Positions 8,324 through 19,480 of a stretch of DNA of 64,000 nt are shown in pieces. Source of the stretch: Aquabacterium humicola. GTDB lineage: Bacteria; Pseudomonadota; Gammaproteobacteria; Burkholderiales; Burkholderiaceae_C. The stretch lies in assembly GCF_030167915.1 (NCBI RefSeq), contig NZ_JARGNB010000003.1:496001-560000 (forward strand), in the 5' to 3' direction. A program made the translations under genes and the position numbers. Within the stretch, counting starts at the first letter, position 1, and every line of letters begins with the position of its first letter. The notes beneath the pieces were generated by a model. It saw nothing but the letters and a program-made list of their open reading frames with translations. It was not told the origin of the DNA and ran no database searches.

Positions 8324-8803
8324 CTATGGTGACAGGCGATCCTCGCGCTCGCGAAGCAGCCAGTAGACGACGCCCAGAACCAGCGTGGCAAATGCCAGTG
8401 CGGCAATGGTCTCCGCGCCAGTGGCCTTGCTGTCCAGAACGATGAATTTCCTCGACAGGGCCAGTAGTGCGATCAGCACCACCGTCTTGACCTGAACGAT
8501 GCTCTCGCGGCGCAGCGCCACCCGAATGATTGAATGCTTGAATTCGAGCGCGATCAGCAAGGTCATGATCATCCCGAACAAGCCTTGAAATACTTCGTGG
8601 TCCAGCGGATCGATCGCGCCGCTGAGCAGCACGGGCACCACGCGCGCGAGCAACTGGAGCATGGCGAGCGCGATGACCACGGCGATGATCAGGCTCAGGA
8701 TGAATGCGACCACGTGCTCGAATCGCTCGTAGTGGTTCATCAGCGGCCAATGCTCGCGCGTTTCCTGGAGCAACGGGACCGAGCTTCGACGAGGTGACGG
8801 CAT
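8324..8803 (-). CDS. PsiE-like (phosphate-starvation-inducible E family) membrane protein
   Basis: 159 aa inner-membrane protein with four hydrophobic helices: FEHVVAFILSLIIAVVIAL, the following VVPVLLSGAI region, GLFGMIMTLLIALEF and VVLIALLALSRKFIVLD. The order GMIMTLLIALEFKHSI then RREKIVQVKTVV-like sequence matches the PsiE family, whose function is poorly known. The ATG at 8803 is preceded by GGGAGAG and is favoured over the ATG at 8869. It lies 25 bases upstream of the cupin gene on the same strand, so the two may be cotranscribed. Confidence 0.75.
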   Translation of the reverse strand: MPSPRRSSVPLLQETREHWPLMNHYERFEHVVAFILSLIIAVVIALAMLQLLARVVPVLLSGAIDPLDHEVFQGLFGMIMTLLIALEFKHSIIRVALRRESIVQVKTVVLIALLALSRKFIVLDSKATGAETIAALAFATLVLGVVYWLLREREDRLSP

Positions 8804-8917
8804 GGCGCTCTCCCGGCCCTGGTTGACGCGCATTCTGCGCCCTGACAGGGAAACGCCGACACTTTCCATGCGTTGAATGGTTCACCCAAGGGGTGCGGTG
8901 CCTGCGCCGCGGCTGGC

Positions 8918-9433
8918 TCACAACTCGCCGGGGCGCGTCGGCAGGTGGCCTGGCATCAGCACCTCGCCATTCGGGCCCCATTCGACCTGCGTGATGCCAG
9001 GCTCCAGCGCCTCGAGCCGGCGCCGTTCCAGCTCGTCGGCGCTCGGGACGGCGCAGGGGTCGAAGGCCAGTGCGGCACCCAGGTCTGCCACCAGCTGCGG
9101 CTCGCTCCACGGCTTCGGGATGTAGCGGAAGACGCCGGCCCGATTCACCGCGGCCAGCACGGTGCCGAAGTCGGCCGCTGCGCTGAGCATCATGCGCACC
9201 GTGCGCGGGTCCAGCTCCCTGGCGTGGGCAAGCAGCGTCACGCCGTCCAGCTGCGGCATGCGGTAGTCGCTGATCAGCACGTCGAAGCGCGCCTGCTGCA
9301 GACGCTGCAAGGCCTGCAGCGGGTCGGCGCAGACCTCCACGTCGAGCTGCTGCGGCCTGAAGTGCCGCAGCAGCATCCGGCGCAGGGCGTGCAGCACCGG
9401 TGTCTCGTCGTCGACGATCAGCAGGCGCTTCAC
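8918..9433 (-). CDS. response regulator, REC domain with short C-terminal tail
   Basis: 171 aa. Residues 2-125 form a receiver domain with the acidic pocket (VDDE near residue 8), phospho-acceptor Asp56 in LISDYRMPQLDG and the conserved lysine 107 in YIPKPW. The tail of about 45 residues is not a known output domain. The start is GTG at 9433, overlapping the stop of the HD-GYP gene by 4 bases (GTGA). It is the last gene of the signalling operon and may act as a phosphate sink or adaptor. Its receiver is of the same KPW subtype as those in the next two regulators of the operon. Confidence 0.85.
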   Translation of the reverse strand: MKRLLIVDDETPVLHALRRMLLRHFRPQQLDVEVCADPLQALQRLQQARFDVLISDYRMPQLDGVTLLAHARELDPRTVRMMLSAAADFGTVLAAVNRAGVFRYIPKPWSEPQLVADLGAALAFDPCAVPSADELERRRLEALEPGITQVEWGPNGEVLMPGHLPTRPGEL

Positions 9434-10721
9434 CGGCCGCCCTCCTGCGGCATCTGAACGTCCAGCGTCAGTGCCAGACCGTGCTTGCGCTCGAAGGTGC
9501 GGATGCGGCCGATCAGGTCGTCGTTCAGCCGCTGGCCAGCCGACAGCAGCAGCACGCCCTCCGGGGACACGAAGTCCCGCATCAGGGTCTGGCCGTCGTG
9601 CAGCTCCAAGGTGCGCAGCCGCAGTGTCTTCACGCTCGGCTGGAGGGGCGCGGCCGAGAACAGGCTCGCGAAGGCATCGACGACCGTTGGGTCGAACTGG
9701 CTGCCCCGCCCGGCGAGCACCGTGCGGCGGGCATCGGGCGTGCTCAGGGCCTGCCCGTCGATGCGGCCGCTGCGCAGGTCCTCGAAGGCGTCGGCCACCG
9801 CGAGGATGCGGGCACCGAGCGGGATCGCCGCGCCGCGCAGGCCGTCGGGGAACCCCTGCCCGTCCCAGCGCTCGTGGTGCGCGCGGATCAGCGGGGCGAC
9901 GCCCTGCATGTCGTCGCTGGCCAGCAACGCCTGCTCGCCGAGCACCGGGTGCAGCCGGTAGCGGCGCAGTTCGTCGCCGTCGAGCCGGTTCAGCGGCCGC
10001 GCCAGCAGCGCATCGCTGAGGCCGATGTGGCCGATGTCGTGCAGCAGCGCGGCAATCGCCAGATCGTGCGCGGTGCCGGCATCCAGCGTCATCGCCTGCC
10101 CGATGCGCCGCGCCAGCTCGGCAACCTGGCGCGCATGGCCGACCTGGGCGCTGCCACGCAGCTCGATCAGCGCGGTGAAGGCCTTGATCGAGGTCAGGTA
10201 GTTGCGCTTGAGCCGGTCGTTGGCGGCGGCCAGCTCCTCCGTGCGCAAGGCCACGCGGGCCTCCAGCCCCGCGTTCAGCGCCTTCAGCTCGTCGTTCTGC
10301 TGTTGCGTCAGCCGCTCCAGCGCCTGCTTGTCGGCTTCGAGCGCCTGCCGCTCGGCGACCTGGCGCAGCGTCAGCAGCAGCTCGTCGTCGTTCCACGGCT
10401 TGGTGATGTAGCGGTGCAGCCGGCCGCGGTTGATGGCGGCGATCGTCGAGCCCAGGTCGGCCTGGCCCGTCAGCAGCAGCCTGGCGGTACGCGGCCAGCC
10501 CTGGCTGATGCGTTCGAGCAGCTGCACGCCGTCCATGCCCGGCATGCGCATGTCCGACAGGACGGCGTCGACGGGTTCGGCGGCGAGCAGCGCCAGCGCC
10601 TCTTCGGCATGCCCGGCCGTCAGGATGCGCCAGCCCGTGGGGCGGAACAGCCGCCGCAGCGCGGCCAGGATGTTCGGCTCGTCGTCGACGGCCAGCAGGG
10701 TCCAGGCCGGGTTGGCCGCCG

Positions 10722-10725
<4 letters not shown>
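9430..10725 (-). CDS. REC-HD-GYP response regulator, c-di-GMP phosphodiesterase (RpfG type)
   Basis: 431 aa. A receiver (residues 8-120, Asp58 in LSDMRMPGMDG, lysine in ITKPW) is joined by a coiled coil (about 122-172) to an HD-GYP domain (about 175-370). The metal-binding HD is His229-Asp230 in LLHDIGHIGL and the second signature reads HHERWDGQGFPDGLRG, i.e. GFP in place of GYP. A further ~60-residue extension follows. It should hydrolyse cyclic di-GMP when phosphorylated. ATG at 10725 overlaps the kinase stop by 4 bases, which makes that kinase the obvious partner. Confidence 0.93.
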
Positions 10726-11618
<893 letters not shown>

Positions 11619-11623
11619 GGCCT

Positions 11624-12475
11624 TCAGTGAAGCAGCGTTTCGCAGAGGGTCTGGAACTGCACCTCGGTCTGCGCAAACACCCGCATGCAGGCGGCGTCGT
11701 CCAGGCGGCAGGCGGCCCAGACCGGCAGCACCAGCGTCGGCACCGCCTCGTCCGGGTCACCGGCCAGGCCGAGGGCGTGGGCGATGGCGTCGGCCACATG
11801 GGCGATGCCCGTCAGCGTGAGCCCGGCGTCGGCCGCAGGTGCGTGGTGCTCGCGGATGGCATCGACGATGGCCGGTGCGAAGTTCCACTGCCGTGCGATC
11901 AGCCCGCCGACCTCGGCGTGATCGATGCCGAGCACGGCGCGCTCGGCTTCGGAGGCGGGGCAGTCCTTGTCGCGCCGCCACCGGTCGGCCTCGGCATAGG
12001 CCGGCGCAAACGCGCTGGCCAGCGCCAGCCGGCCGATGTCGTGCAGCAGCCCGACCGTGAACGCCATGTCGGCGTCTTCCCGCCGCAGTTCACCGGCCAG
12101 CGTCTGAGCGCACAGGGCACTGCCGATCGAGTGGCGCCAGAAGGCGTCGTGGTCGAAGCCGGGGTGCCGCCGAAAGCTGCCGGACAGACCGGCCGCCGTG
12201 ACGACACCGCGCACGGTGCGCAGGCCCAGCACGCCGATCGCCTCCGCCACCGATCGCACCTGCCGGCCGCGCCCGTAGAACGAGGAGTTGGCCAGCCGCA
12301 GCGTCTTGGCGGCCAATGCCTGGTCGCGCGAGATCTTGGCCGCGTACTGCGCGGCGCTGAGCTCCTCGTGGCCGAGCGACTCGACCAGTTCGAGCACGAC
12401 CGAAGGCAGCGGGGGCAGGTCGCGCAGCGCGGCGAGCAGCTCGTCGCGGTCAATCTGCCGAAGGGCCGTGGTCAT
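11624..12475 (-). CDS. HDOD-domain signalling protein
   Basis: 283 aa. The HDOD domain fills residues 10-210: [15 protein letters not shown] opens it, [18 protein letters not shown] is the diagnostic helix, and [11 protein letters not shown] holds a histidine-aspartate pair. HDOD proteins lack proven nucleotide hydrolysis and usually serve as scaffolds in kinase and c-di-GMP pathways. The start [12 protein letters not shown] at 12475 lies 26 bases inside the 3' end of the chemoreceptor gene; the longer frame to 12562 lies wholly within that gene and is unlikely. Confidence 0.88.
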   Translation of the reverse strand: MTTALRQIDRDELLAALRDLPPLPSVVLELVESLGHEELSAAQYAAKISRDQALAAKTLRLANSSFYGRGRQVRSVAEAIGVLGLRTVRGVVTAAGLSGSFRRHPGFDHDAFWRHSIGSALCAQTLAGELRREDADMAFTVGLLHDIGRLALASAFAPAYAEADRWRRDKDCPASEAERAVLGIDHAEVGGLIARQWNFAPAIVDAIREHHAPAADAGLTLTGIAHVADAIAHALGLAGDPDEAVPTLVLPVWAACRLDDAACMRVFAQTEVQFQTLCETLLH

Positions 12476-14117
12476 CGGAGCGATTCCTGGCGATGGCGCT
12501 GCCTGCGGTCGCCGTCGGCCGCGAAGTCGCGGCAGCGGCGGGAACGATCGTGTCCTGGGCACTGCCCGAGAGCCGGAACACGGAGACCATCCGGGCCAGC
12601 CGCCCGGCCTGGTGCTTCAGGCTCTCCGCAGCCGCGGCACTTTCCTCGACGAGCGCGGCGTTCTGCTGCGTGACCTGATCCAGCTGCATCACTGCGTCGC
12701 CGATCTGGCCGATGCCGGTGCTCTGCTCCATGCTCGCCGAGCTGATCTCGCCGATGAGGTCGTTGACGCGTTTGACCTGATTCACGATGTTGGCCATGGA
12801 CTGACCGGCCTCGTCGACAAGCCTGGAGCCACTCTCGACCTTGTCGACGCTCTCGCTGATGAGCGTCTTGATCTCCTTGGCCGCGCCTGCGGAGCGCTGC
12901 GCGAGGCTTCGGACCTCGCTCGCGACAACGGCGAAGCCGCGTCCCTGTTCACCTGCGCGCGCCGCTTCGACAGCTGCGTTCAGCGCCAGGATGTTGGTCT
13001 GGAAGGCAATGCCGTCGATGACGCCGATGATGTCGGCGATCTTGCGCGACGACTGGGCGATGTCGTCCATCGTGGCGACGACCCGACCGACCACGCGCCC
13101 ACCCTCAGCCGCTGCATCCGACGCGCTGCCGGCGAGTTGGGTGGCCTGGCGCGCGGTATCGGCGTTCTGCTTGACCGTGACGGTGAGCTCTTCCATCGAT
13201 GCTGCCGTCTGCTGCAGGTTGCTGGCCTGCTCCTCGGTGCGCTGGCTGAGGTCGGCGTTGCCGGTGGCGATCTGCGTCGAGCCGGTCGCGATCGAGTCCG
13301 AGCTGCCCCGGACCTGGCTGACGATGGACACCAGGCTGTCGTTCATCTTCTTGAGTGCCGCCAGCAGTTGCCCCGTTTCGTCGGTGCTGTGGACGCGCAC
13401 GTCGGACGTCAGGTCGCCGGCGGCCACGGTCTCGGCCACCTTCACCGCCCTTGCAATCGGCTCGGTGATTGAACGCGTGAGGAACAGAGCCAACGCGGCA
13501 CCGATGCCCAGTGCGGCAACCAGCAGACCGATCACCGCGTTTCGGGTGCTGGCAAACACCTCTTGCGAGCTCGCATACGCTTCATCGCCGCGCTTGATCT
13601 GAAACTCGATGTCGGCGTCGAGGGCCTTCGAGAGGGCATCGAAGGCTGGGCGCGAGGTGATGTCGTAGTGGGTCCGGCCCGCGTCGAAGAAGCCCGGGTC
13701 CGAGCGGTTCATCGCAACCAGCGTCTTGACGGCGGTGCTGTAGCTCGCCAGCGCCGCTTCGATGTCGCCGGCAAGCTGCTTCTCGTCCGCCGTCGTGATG
13801 GTCTTGAGGTATTGCCTCCATGTCACATCGGCCATCCCCAGGACTTCCTCGACCCGCTGGATCTGGGCTGCGGCCATTTCCGGTCTGTTGGTCATGATGT
13901 AGCGGGCTTCGACGCGTCGCACGGTGGCGATCTGCTGGCCGAACTTCCCCAGCAGCCGCGTGGCGGGCAGCCAGTTGGTCGCCAACTCGCCCGTCGCATC
14001 GTTGACCTTGCCCAGGCTGACGATCGAGAAGATGCCCATGACCAAGGTCAATGCGAGCACGCTGGCAAATCCCAGCATCAGCCGGGGGCCGATCTTCAGG
14101 CGGCTGAGGTGTTTCAT
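12450..14117 (-). CDS. methyl-accepting chemotaxis protein
   Basis: 555 aa. TM1 is at about residues 12-34, then a periplasmic four-helix-bundle sensor with the motif [12 protein letters not shown]2 at about 190-212, a HAMP linker, and a signalling coiled coil whose tip carries the hallmark [20 protein letters not shown] and [18 protein letters not shown]. The C-terminus lacks a CheR/CheB-tethering pentapeptide. The start [13 protein letters not shown] at 14117 follows GAAGGAACT; the frame to 14186 adds unsupported residues. No cheA or cheW lies in the window, so it may feed the neighbouring kinase instead of, or as well as, a flagellar pathway. Confidence 0.92.
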   Translation of the reverse strand: MKHLSRLKIGPRLMLGFASVLALTLVMGIFSIVSLGKVNDATGELATNWLPATRLLGKFGQQIATVRRVEARYIMTNRPEMAAAQIQRVEEVLGMADVTWRQYLKTITTADEKQLAGDIEAALASYSTAVKTLVAMNRSDPGFFDAGRTHYDITSRPAFDALSKALDADIEFQIKRGDEAYASSQEVFASTRNAVIGLLVAALGIGAALALFLTRSITEPIARAVKVAETVAAGDLTSDVRVHSTDETGQLLAALKKMNDSLVSIVSQVRGSSDSIATGSTQIATGNADLSQRTEEQASNLQQTAASMEELTVTVKQNADTARQATQLAGSASDAAAEGGRVVGRVVATMDDIAQSSRKIADIIGVIDGIAFQTNILALNAAVEAARAGEQGRGFAVVASEVRSLAQRSAGAAKEIKTLISESVDKVESGSRLVDEAGQSMANIVNQVKRVNDLIGEISSASMEQSTGIGQIGDAVMQLDQVTQQNAALVEESAAAAESLKHQAGRLARMVSVFRLSGSAQDTIVPAAAATSRPTATAGSAIARNRSDDHGPSAD

Positions 14118-14148
14118 CGGGAGTTCCTTCGTGAGGGAGTGGGTGAGG

Positions 14149-14289
14149 TCATCGCGGCGGCTCCTGGCGATAGCGCTGCAGGACATGCAGCAGCGGATGC
14201 ACGCGCCCGTCGCGCAGGCTGTGGCGAAACAGGTGCGTCAGCGCCACCGGCACCACCGGTGGCGTGTCGGGAACGGCCGGGGCGCTCAC
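14149..14289 (-). CDS. possible 46-aa peptide in the signalling operon
   Basis: A GTG at 14289 overlaps the stop of the GGDEF-EAL gene as GTGA and opens a 46-codon frame ending at 14149, 31 bases before the chemoreceptor start. The product is Pro- and Val-rich at the N-terminus and basic afterwards ([16 protein letters not shown]). No family is recognised. The GTGA junction is the same arrangement as between the HD-GYP and REC genes of this operon, which is the main argument in its favour. It may equally be a chance frame. Confidence 0.3.
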   Translation of the reverse strand: MSAPAVPDTPPVVPVALTHLFRHSLRDGRVHPLLHVLQRYRQEPPR

Positions 14290-17186
14290 GTCGAAGCCCC
14301 GGCTTGCGGCAGCAGCACCAGCAGGCGGCCGCGGGCGTTGCCGTTCAAGACCCGGCTCATCGCCCACCAGCGGCGCTCCGCCAGCGTGACCAGCATGGGA
14401 TCGCCCTGCAGCGCCTGCCGCAAGGCCTGCGGCAGCTGCTCGGTCGCAGGCGCACCCAGCAAGTCTCCCCCCCGTCCGCACAGCGCCTGGGCCGGTGCGT
14501 TGGCGAACACCAGCAGGCCTTCGTCGTCGATGCCGAACACGGGCACCGGCACGGCATCCAGCAGTTCCTGCGCCGCCTCGCGGCTGCCGACCTCGCGCTG
14601 GTTCTGTTCGCGCTGTGCGCTCAGCAGCGACTGCAGCCGCCCGTTCAGCTCGGCCAGTTCCCGGTTGGCGACCTGCACTTCGCGGTCGAGGCGGCGGTTC
14701 TGGTCGCCCATCTCCTTCAACCCGAAGGCTTCGCGCAGGTGGGCCCGCAGCTGCTCGTCATCCCAGGGCTTGGCGAGGAACTTGTAGATCGCCCCCTCGT
14801 TGATCGCGTCGGTGATCGACTGCAGCTCGGTGTAGCCCGACAGCACCAGCCGGATCGTGTCCGGGTACAGCGCCTTCGCCCGGCGCAGCAGCTCGACGCC
14901 GGTCATGCCCGGCATGCGCTGGTCGGACAGGATCACGTCGACCTCGTGCCGTGCCATCAGCTGCAGCGCCTGCTCGGCGCTGGTGGCACTGAGCACCAGC
15001 CAGCCTTCGGCACGCAGCAGCCGGCGCAGCGCAGCGAGGATGTTCTCTTCGTCGTCGACCAGCAGCAGGGTGCGCTGCCGCGACCGCCGGCCCAGGAGCG
15101 CCGGATCGATCTGCCGGCCATCGCGCAGCATCGCCTCGAGCGCTGGCGCCGGCAGTGCGGCGCTGAACCAGTAGCCCTGCATCTGGTCGCACTGGTTGGC
15201 CGCCAGCAGCGCCGCCTGGCCTTCGCTCTCGACGCCCTCGGCGAGCACCTTCATCTGCAGCTGGTGCGCCATCGTGATGATGGCGCGCGTGATCGACACG
15301 TCCGCCGCCGGCGCGGTGACGTCGGGCACCAGCGAGCGGTCGATCTTGACCACGTCCACCGGCAGCCGGCGCAGGTAGCTCAGGCTCGAGTAGCCGGTGC
15401 CGAAGTCGTCGAGCGAGATCTCGACGCCGAGCGCACGCAGCGATCGAAGCTGCTGCACCGCCTGATCGAAGTTGGCGATCAGCATGCTCTCGGTGACCTC
15501 GACACCGAACAGTCGCGGGTCGAGGCCGGCCGCGGCGAGCAGGCCTTCGATGCGCCGCGCGAGGTCCGGCTGCAGCAGCTGGCGCGCCGACAGGTTGACC
15601 GCCATGCGCAGCGGTGGCAGCCCCGCACGCTGCCAGGCCGCTGCCTGCTCGATGGCGCGCCGCAGCACCCAGTCGCCGAGGACGACGATCAGGCCGGTCT
15701 CTTCGGCGATCGGGATGAAGCGATCCGGCGCGATGCGACCCAGCGTCGGGTGCTGCCAGCGCAGCAAGGCTTCGACGCCGACGATGCGGCCATGCACGAG
15801 ATCGATCTGCGGCTGGTAGTGCAGATCGAGCTGCTCGTCGCGCACGGCATGGCGCAGCGCGGCCTCCAGCGCCAGCCGTTCGGGGTCGTCGTCATGCGGC
15901 GCGCCGGCATAGACGCTGACCTGGTTGCGGCCCAGCAGCCTGGCCTGGTGCAGCGCGGAGTTGGCGCGGCGCAGCAGGATGTCGGAGCGGTCGCCGTCAG
16001 CGGGTGCCGCGGCGATGCCGATGCTGCAGGTGACGTGGATTTCGTGCCCCTCGATCGACATCGGTCGGGCGATGCCTTCCAGCAGGGCCTGCGCCGTGTG
16101 CAGCGCCGGCACCGACGGGGCCGGCATCACGATCACGAACTCGTCGCCGCCACGGCGCGCCACCAGGTCGGTGCTGCGCACGGTGGCGGCGATGCGCTCG
16201 GCCGCCTCGCGCAGCACCGCATCGCCAATGTGATGGCCGAGGCCGTCGTTGATGCGCTTGAAGCGGTCGAGCTCCAGCACCAGCACCGCGGTCTGGGTGC
16301 TGGTCTGCAAGGTCGCGCCCAGCCGTTCGAACAGCAACTGGCGGTTCGGCAGCCCGGTGAGTTCGTCGAACTGCTGCAGCTGCCGGATGCGGCGCTCCGC
16401 GGCGCGGCGTTCGCGCAGATCGTCGATGCAGACATGGGCGAAGATCTCACCGTCGCTCGTGACGAAGCTGACGGAGACATCGACCGGAATCTCGTGGCCC
16501 TCCTGGTGGCGGACGCTGGTCTCGAAACGCAAGCAGCCGCGTTCGTACAACTCGCGCCAGCGATCCGGCCACTGCGCGTCGTCGATCTGCGTGTCGATGT
16601 CGGGCACCCGCAGCCGCAGCAGCTGCTCGCGTTCCAGGCCGAGCAGCCGGCAGGCAGCCGCATTGGCATCGCGAAAGGCGCCGTCGGGCCCGACCTGCAA
16701 CAACGCGTCGTTGGCCTGTTCGACGGCATGGCGGGTCAGCAACAGCTGGTTTTGTGCCTGCTCCCGTTCGGTCACGTCGCGCGCCGACGGGATCAGCCAG
16801 GCCACCTGGCCGTCTGCGCCGTAGAGCGGCAGCAGCGAGAAATCCATCGCCAGCATCGCGCCACTGCTGGTGGCCAGGCGCACGTCGAAGCGAGAGGCCT
16901 CACCGCGCAAGGCGCTTGCCAGCGCCTGCTTCAGCCGCCGCTGCGACGGCTCGCAGGCCTGCCACCAGGGGGTGGACTCGAAGGGCGTGCCGACCACTTG
17001 CTCCAGCGTGCTGCCGATGGCCTGCAGCGCCGCCCGGTTGGCATAGCGCAGCACACCCTCGGTGTCGAGCAGGCCGGCGAAGATGGAAGGCCCCAGCCGG
17101 TCCAGAACCTCATGCAGGGCGCTTTCGACGTTGGGTGGCTCGGGGTTGGCCGCCACCAACTTCAGCGCGGCGTGGCGGTGGGGCAT
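14286..17186 (-). CDS. PAS-PAS-GGDEF-EAL-REC-PAS c-di-GMP signalling protein
   Basis: 966 aa, no membrane segments. Order: PAS (about 30-140), PAS (about 150-265), GGDEF (about 270-430), EAL (about 435-690), receiver (about 705-815), coiled coil and a PAS-like end (about 865-960). The cyclase signature RGGDEF (346-350) is intact, with an RxxD inhibitory site (RSTD, 337-340) five residues before it. The EAL motif (472-474) and DDFGTGYSSL are also intact, so both making and degrading c-di-GMP are possible. Receiver Asp755 lies in LSDQRMPGMTG. Start MPHRHAALKL at 17186. A receiver placed after the EAL domain is unusual. Confidence 0.92.
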   Translation of the reverse strand: MPHRHAALKLVAANPEPPNVESALHEVLDRLGPSIFAGLLDTEGVLRYANRAALQAIGSTLEQVVGTPFESTPWWQACEPSQRRLKQALASALRGEASRFDVRLATSSGAMLAMDFSLLPLYGADGQVAWLIPSARDVTEREQAQNQLLLTRHAVEQANDALLQVGPDGAFRDANAAACRLLGLEREQLLRLRVPDIDTQIDDAQWPDRWRELYERGCLRFETSVRHQEGHEIPVDVSVSFVTSDGEIFAHVCIDDLRERRAAERRIRQLQQFDELTGLPNRQLLFERLGATLQTSTQTAVLVLELDRFKRINDGLGHHIGDAVLREAAERIAATVRSTDLVARRGGDEFVIVMPAPSVPALHTAQALLEGIARPMSIEGHEIHVTCSIGIAAAPADGDRSDILLRRANSALHQARLLGRNQVSVYAGAPHDDDPERLALEAALRHAVRDEQLDLHYQPQIDLVHGRIVGVEALLRWQHPTLGRIAPDRFIPIAEETGLIVVLGDWVLRRAIEQAAAWQRAGLPPLRMAVNLSARQLLQPDLARRIEGLLAAAGLDPRLFGVEVTESMLIANFDQAVQQLRSLRALGVEISLDDFGTGYSSLSYLRRLPVDVVKIDRSLVPDVTAPAADVSITRAIITMAHQLQMKVLAEGVESEGQAALLAANQCDQMQGYWFSAALPAPALEAMLRDGRQIDPALLGRRSRQRTLLLVDDEENILAALRRLLRAEGWLVLSATSAEQALQLMARHEVDVILSDQRMPGMTGVELLRRAKALYPDTIRLVLSGYTELQSITDAINEGAIYKFLAKPWDDEQLRAHLREAFGLKEMGDQNRRLDREVQVANRELAELNGRLQSLLSAQREQNQREVGSREAAQELLDAVPVPVFGIDDEGLLVFANAPAQALCGRGGDLLGAPATEQLPQALRQALQGDPMLVTLAERRWWAMSRVLNGNARGRLLVLLPQAGAST

Positions 17187-17275
17187 GGGCGGGGCGGCGT
17201 GAATATCGACATGCCCGCACTCTGCCGGGCAGCCTGGAGTGACGGCGTGAGCAGTTGCGGGCCCGGGAGACCGGA

Positions 17276-18748
17276 TCAGATCGATGCTTGCGCAGTTGTG
17301 CCTGAGCGTGCTGCGTCGTCGACCAGCCGCGCCAGTGTGCGCGTGGCGCGTTCGAGCGTCGCGTCCCAGGGCTGGCCGCAGGTCAGCCGGATGTGGTGCT
17401 GGAACTCGGCACGCGCCGAGAACATCGGCCCCGGGGCCAGGCTGATGCGTTGTGCCAGCGCGGCACGGTGCAGCGCCATCGCGTCGACCCCGGCGGGCAT
17501 TTCGACCCACACGAAGTAGCCGCCCGCCGGCCGCACCACCCGCGTTCCGTCCGGAAAGTGCCGGTTCACGGCGTCGAAGAGGCTGTCGCGCTGCACTTGC
17601 AGAGACTGGCGCAGGCTGCGCAGGTGGCGGTCGTAGCCGCCTTCCTGCAGATACTCGGCCAGCGCCGCCTGCACCGGGATCGATCCGGACAGGCTCGTCA
17701 TCAGCTTCAGCCGTTCGACCTCGCGTGCCCACCGCCCGGGTGCGGCCCAGCCGACGCGGTAGCCAGGGGCCAGGCACTTCGAGAACGACGAGCAGTGCAG
17801 CACCAGGCCGCGACGGTCGTAGGCCTTGGCTGGCAGCGGTGCCGCGTTGACTTCGTAGAGCTCGGAATACACGTCGTCTTCGATCAGCGGCAGCTCGTGG
17901 CGGGCGAGCAGGTCGACGAGGTCGCGCTTCTTCGTCTCGGGCATCAGGCTGCCGAGCGGGTTCTGGAACGTCGTCATCAGCCAGCACGCCTTTGGGCGGT
18001 AGAGCTCGACCACCTCTGCCAGGCGGCCGAGATCGATGCCCTCGCGCACATGGGTCGGCACCTCGATGGCGCGCAGGCCCAGGCGCTGCAGCGCCTGCAG
18101 CGCCACGTAGAAGGTCGGTGACTCGACCACCACCGCATCACCCGGCCTGGTCACCGCGTTCAGGCACAGGTTCAACGCCTCCATCGCGCCGTGGGTCAGC
18201 ACGATCTCGTCGGTGGGCACGGCCAGACCCTGACGCAGGTAGCGCTTGGCAATCTCACGCTTCAGGCGCAGGTTGCCTGGCGGCAGGTCCTCGACCATGC
18301 TCCAGGGTTCGAGCCGCCGTGTGCTCGAAACCAGCGCGCGGCGCAATCGATCGAGAGGAAACAGCGTGGGGCTCGGAAACGCGGAACCGAAGGGCACGAT
18401 GTCGCGAGCGCGCGCGGCGCCAAGGCACGCGTAGATCAGGTCGTTGATCTCGACGGGCTGGGACCCGGACTGGGGCTGCGAAGTTTGCGGCTCGGCGAGC
18501 AGCACGCCGTCGGCACGTGCGGTGACGAAGTAACCCGACCTGGGTGCCGCGCGAACCAGGCCACGGGATTCGAGCTGGTAGTAGGCCTGGAAGACCGTGC
18601 TCGGGCTCAAGCCCCGGCTGGCACAAGCCTGGCGCACGGAAGGCAGGCGATCCCCGGGGCGCAGCACCCCGGCGGCGATCTGTTGCTCGAGTTCGCGAGC
18701 CAGCAGGTCGTACCTCGCAACGGAGGCGGCGGTTGGACGATCACGCAT
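17276..18748 (-). CDS. MocR-family transcriptional regulator (GntR HTH fused to aminotransferase fold)
   Basis: 490 aa. Residues 10-80 are a GntR winged helix (LRPGDRLPSVRQ, then SPSTVFQAYYQLESRGLV). Residues 115-480 are a fold-type I aminotransferase domain with the PLP lysine Lys324 in CSSFSKCLAPGYRVGW and the FQNPLG motif at 261-266. Such proteins sense PLP or an amino-acid adduct and are usually local regulators. The 198-bp upstream region up to the DksA-like gene would hold its promoter; no clear operator was seen. No target can be named from context. Confidence 0.93.
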   Translation of the reverse strand: MRDRPTAASVARYDLLARELEQQIAAGVLRPGDRLPSVRQACASRGLSPSTVFQAYYQLESRGLVRAAPRSGYFVTARADGVLLAEPQTSQPQSGSQPVEINDLIYACLGAARARDIVPFGSAFPSPTLFPLDRLRRALVSSTRRLEPWSMVEDLPPGNLRLKREIAKRYLRQGLAVPTDEIVLTHGAMEALNLCLNAVTRPGDAVVVESPTFYVALQALQRLGLRAIEVPTHVREGIDLGRLAEVVELYRPKACWLMTTFQNPLGSLMPETKKRDLVDLLARHELPLIEDDVYSELYEVNAAPLPAKAYDRRGLVLHCSSFSKCLAPGYRVGWAAPGRWAREVERLKLMTSLSGSIPVQAALAEYLQEGGYDRHLRSLRQSLQVQRDSLFDAVNRHFPDGTRVVRPAGGYFVWVEMPAGVDAMALHRAALAQRISLAPGPMFSARAEFQHHIRLTCGQPWDATLERATRTLARLVDDAARSGTTAQASI

Positions 18749-18946
18749 GGTGTCGGCACCGCGCCTCGGTCGACTGCCGGAGGGGTGGGGTGGCGTTCGC
18801 GCAGTCTAGGGGTTGGGCGCTGCAATGCAAGCAGCGGCTCCGAGGGGCGTGTGCAGGAGGCTGCAGCGCGCATCGCCGAGGTGCTCGACACCCGCCTAAC
18901 TCCGTCGCACAGCCCGTTCATCGGGCGAAGGTCGCCCGAACGCCGA

Positions 18947-19351
18947 TCAAGGCCGCGCGCGCGGCACGCTGGACGCCTGGGCCGTCGGAGGGTGCTTCTC
19001 GGCCTGCGTCTGGCACGGCGCGCAGCGGGCACTCCAGGGCTGCACCTGCAGCCGCGCCAGCGGGATGTCGCGGCCGCAGTCGATGCATTCGCCGTAGCTG
19101 CCCTGCGCGATGCGCTGGCGCGCCGCCTCGATCTGGCGCAGCTCCTCGATGTCGCGCTCGCGCTCGGCGTGGCGCACGGTCTCGCGGCGTTCCTGCTCGC
19201 CCAGTTCGCCGGCGTCCTCGACCTGGTTGTGCGGGTTCTTGCTCGGCGCGTCGTCATCGGCGTCGACCTCGCGCACCTCGCGCTGCAGCTCGGCCTCGCG
19301 GGCATCGAGCTGCCGGCGCAGGCTGTCGATCGTGGTGTCGTCGAGCGGCAT
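18947..19351 (-). CDS. TraR/DksA-family zinc-finger protein
   Basis: 134 aa. The zinc finger C-x2-C-x17-C-x2-C starts at YGECIDCGRDIP and ends at CAPC. Upstream is the usual acidic coiled coil with NQVEDAGELGEQERRE. The N-terminus is shorter and the C-terminus longer (SSVPRARP-type tail) than in housekeeping DksA, and the family's DxxDxA tip is not obvious, so direct action on RNA polymerase is uncertain. The start MPLDDTTIDSL at 19351 is preceded by AGGGGA. Confidence 0.88.
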   Translation of the reverse strand: MPLDDTTIDSLRRQLDAREAELQREVREVDADDDAPSKNPHNQVEDAGELGEQERRETVRHAERERDIEELRQIEAARQRIAQGSYGECIDCGRDIPLARLQVQPWSARCAPCQTQAEKHPPTAQASSVPRARP

Positions 19352-19480
19352 GGCGTCCCCTGCTGAAGCGTGCTCAAGCGTGCTCGAGCGTGCGGATGCG
19401 CCGGATCGGCAAGGCATGTGCCCGTGCCCCGCCGCGGCCGACAATGCGGCCTTCCGCCGACACGCCGCGACCCCTGCCCG

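Noticed and set aside
13563-17519. 1318-codon open frame on the plus strand
   Set aside because: It lies antisense to the GGDEF-EAL, small-peptide and part of the chemoreceptor genes. It is rich in R, Q, H and A with no domain pattern, as expected from a high-GC shadow frame.
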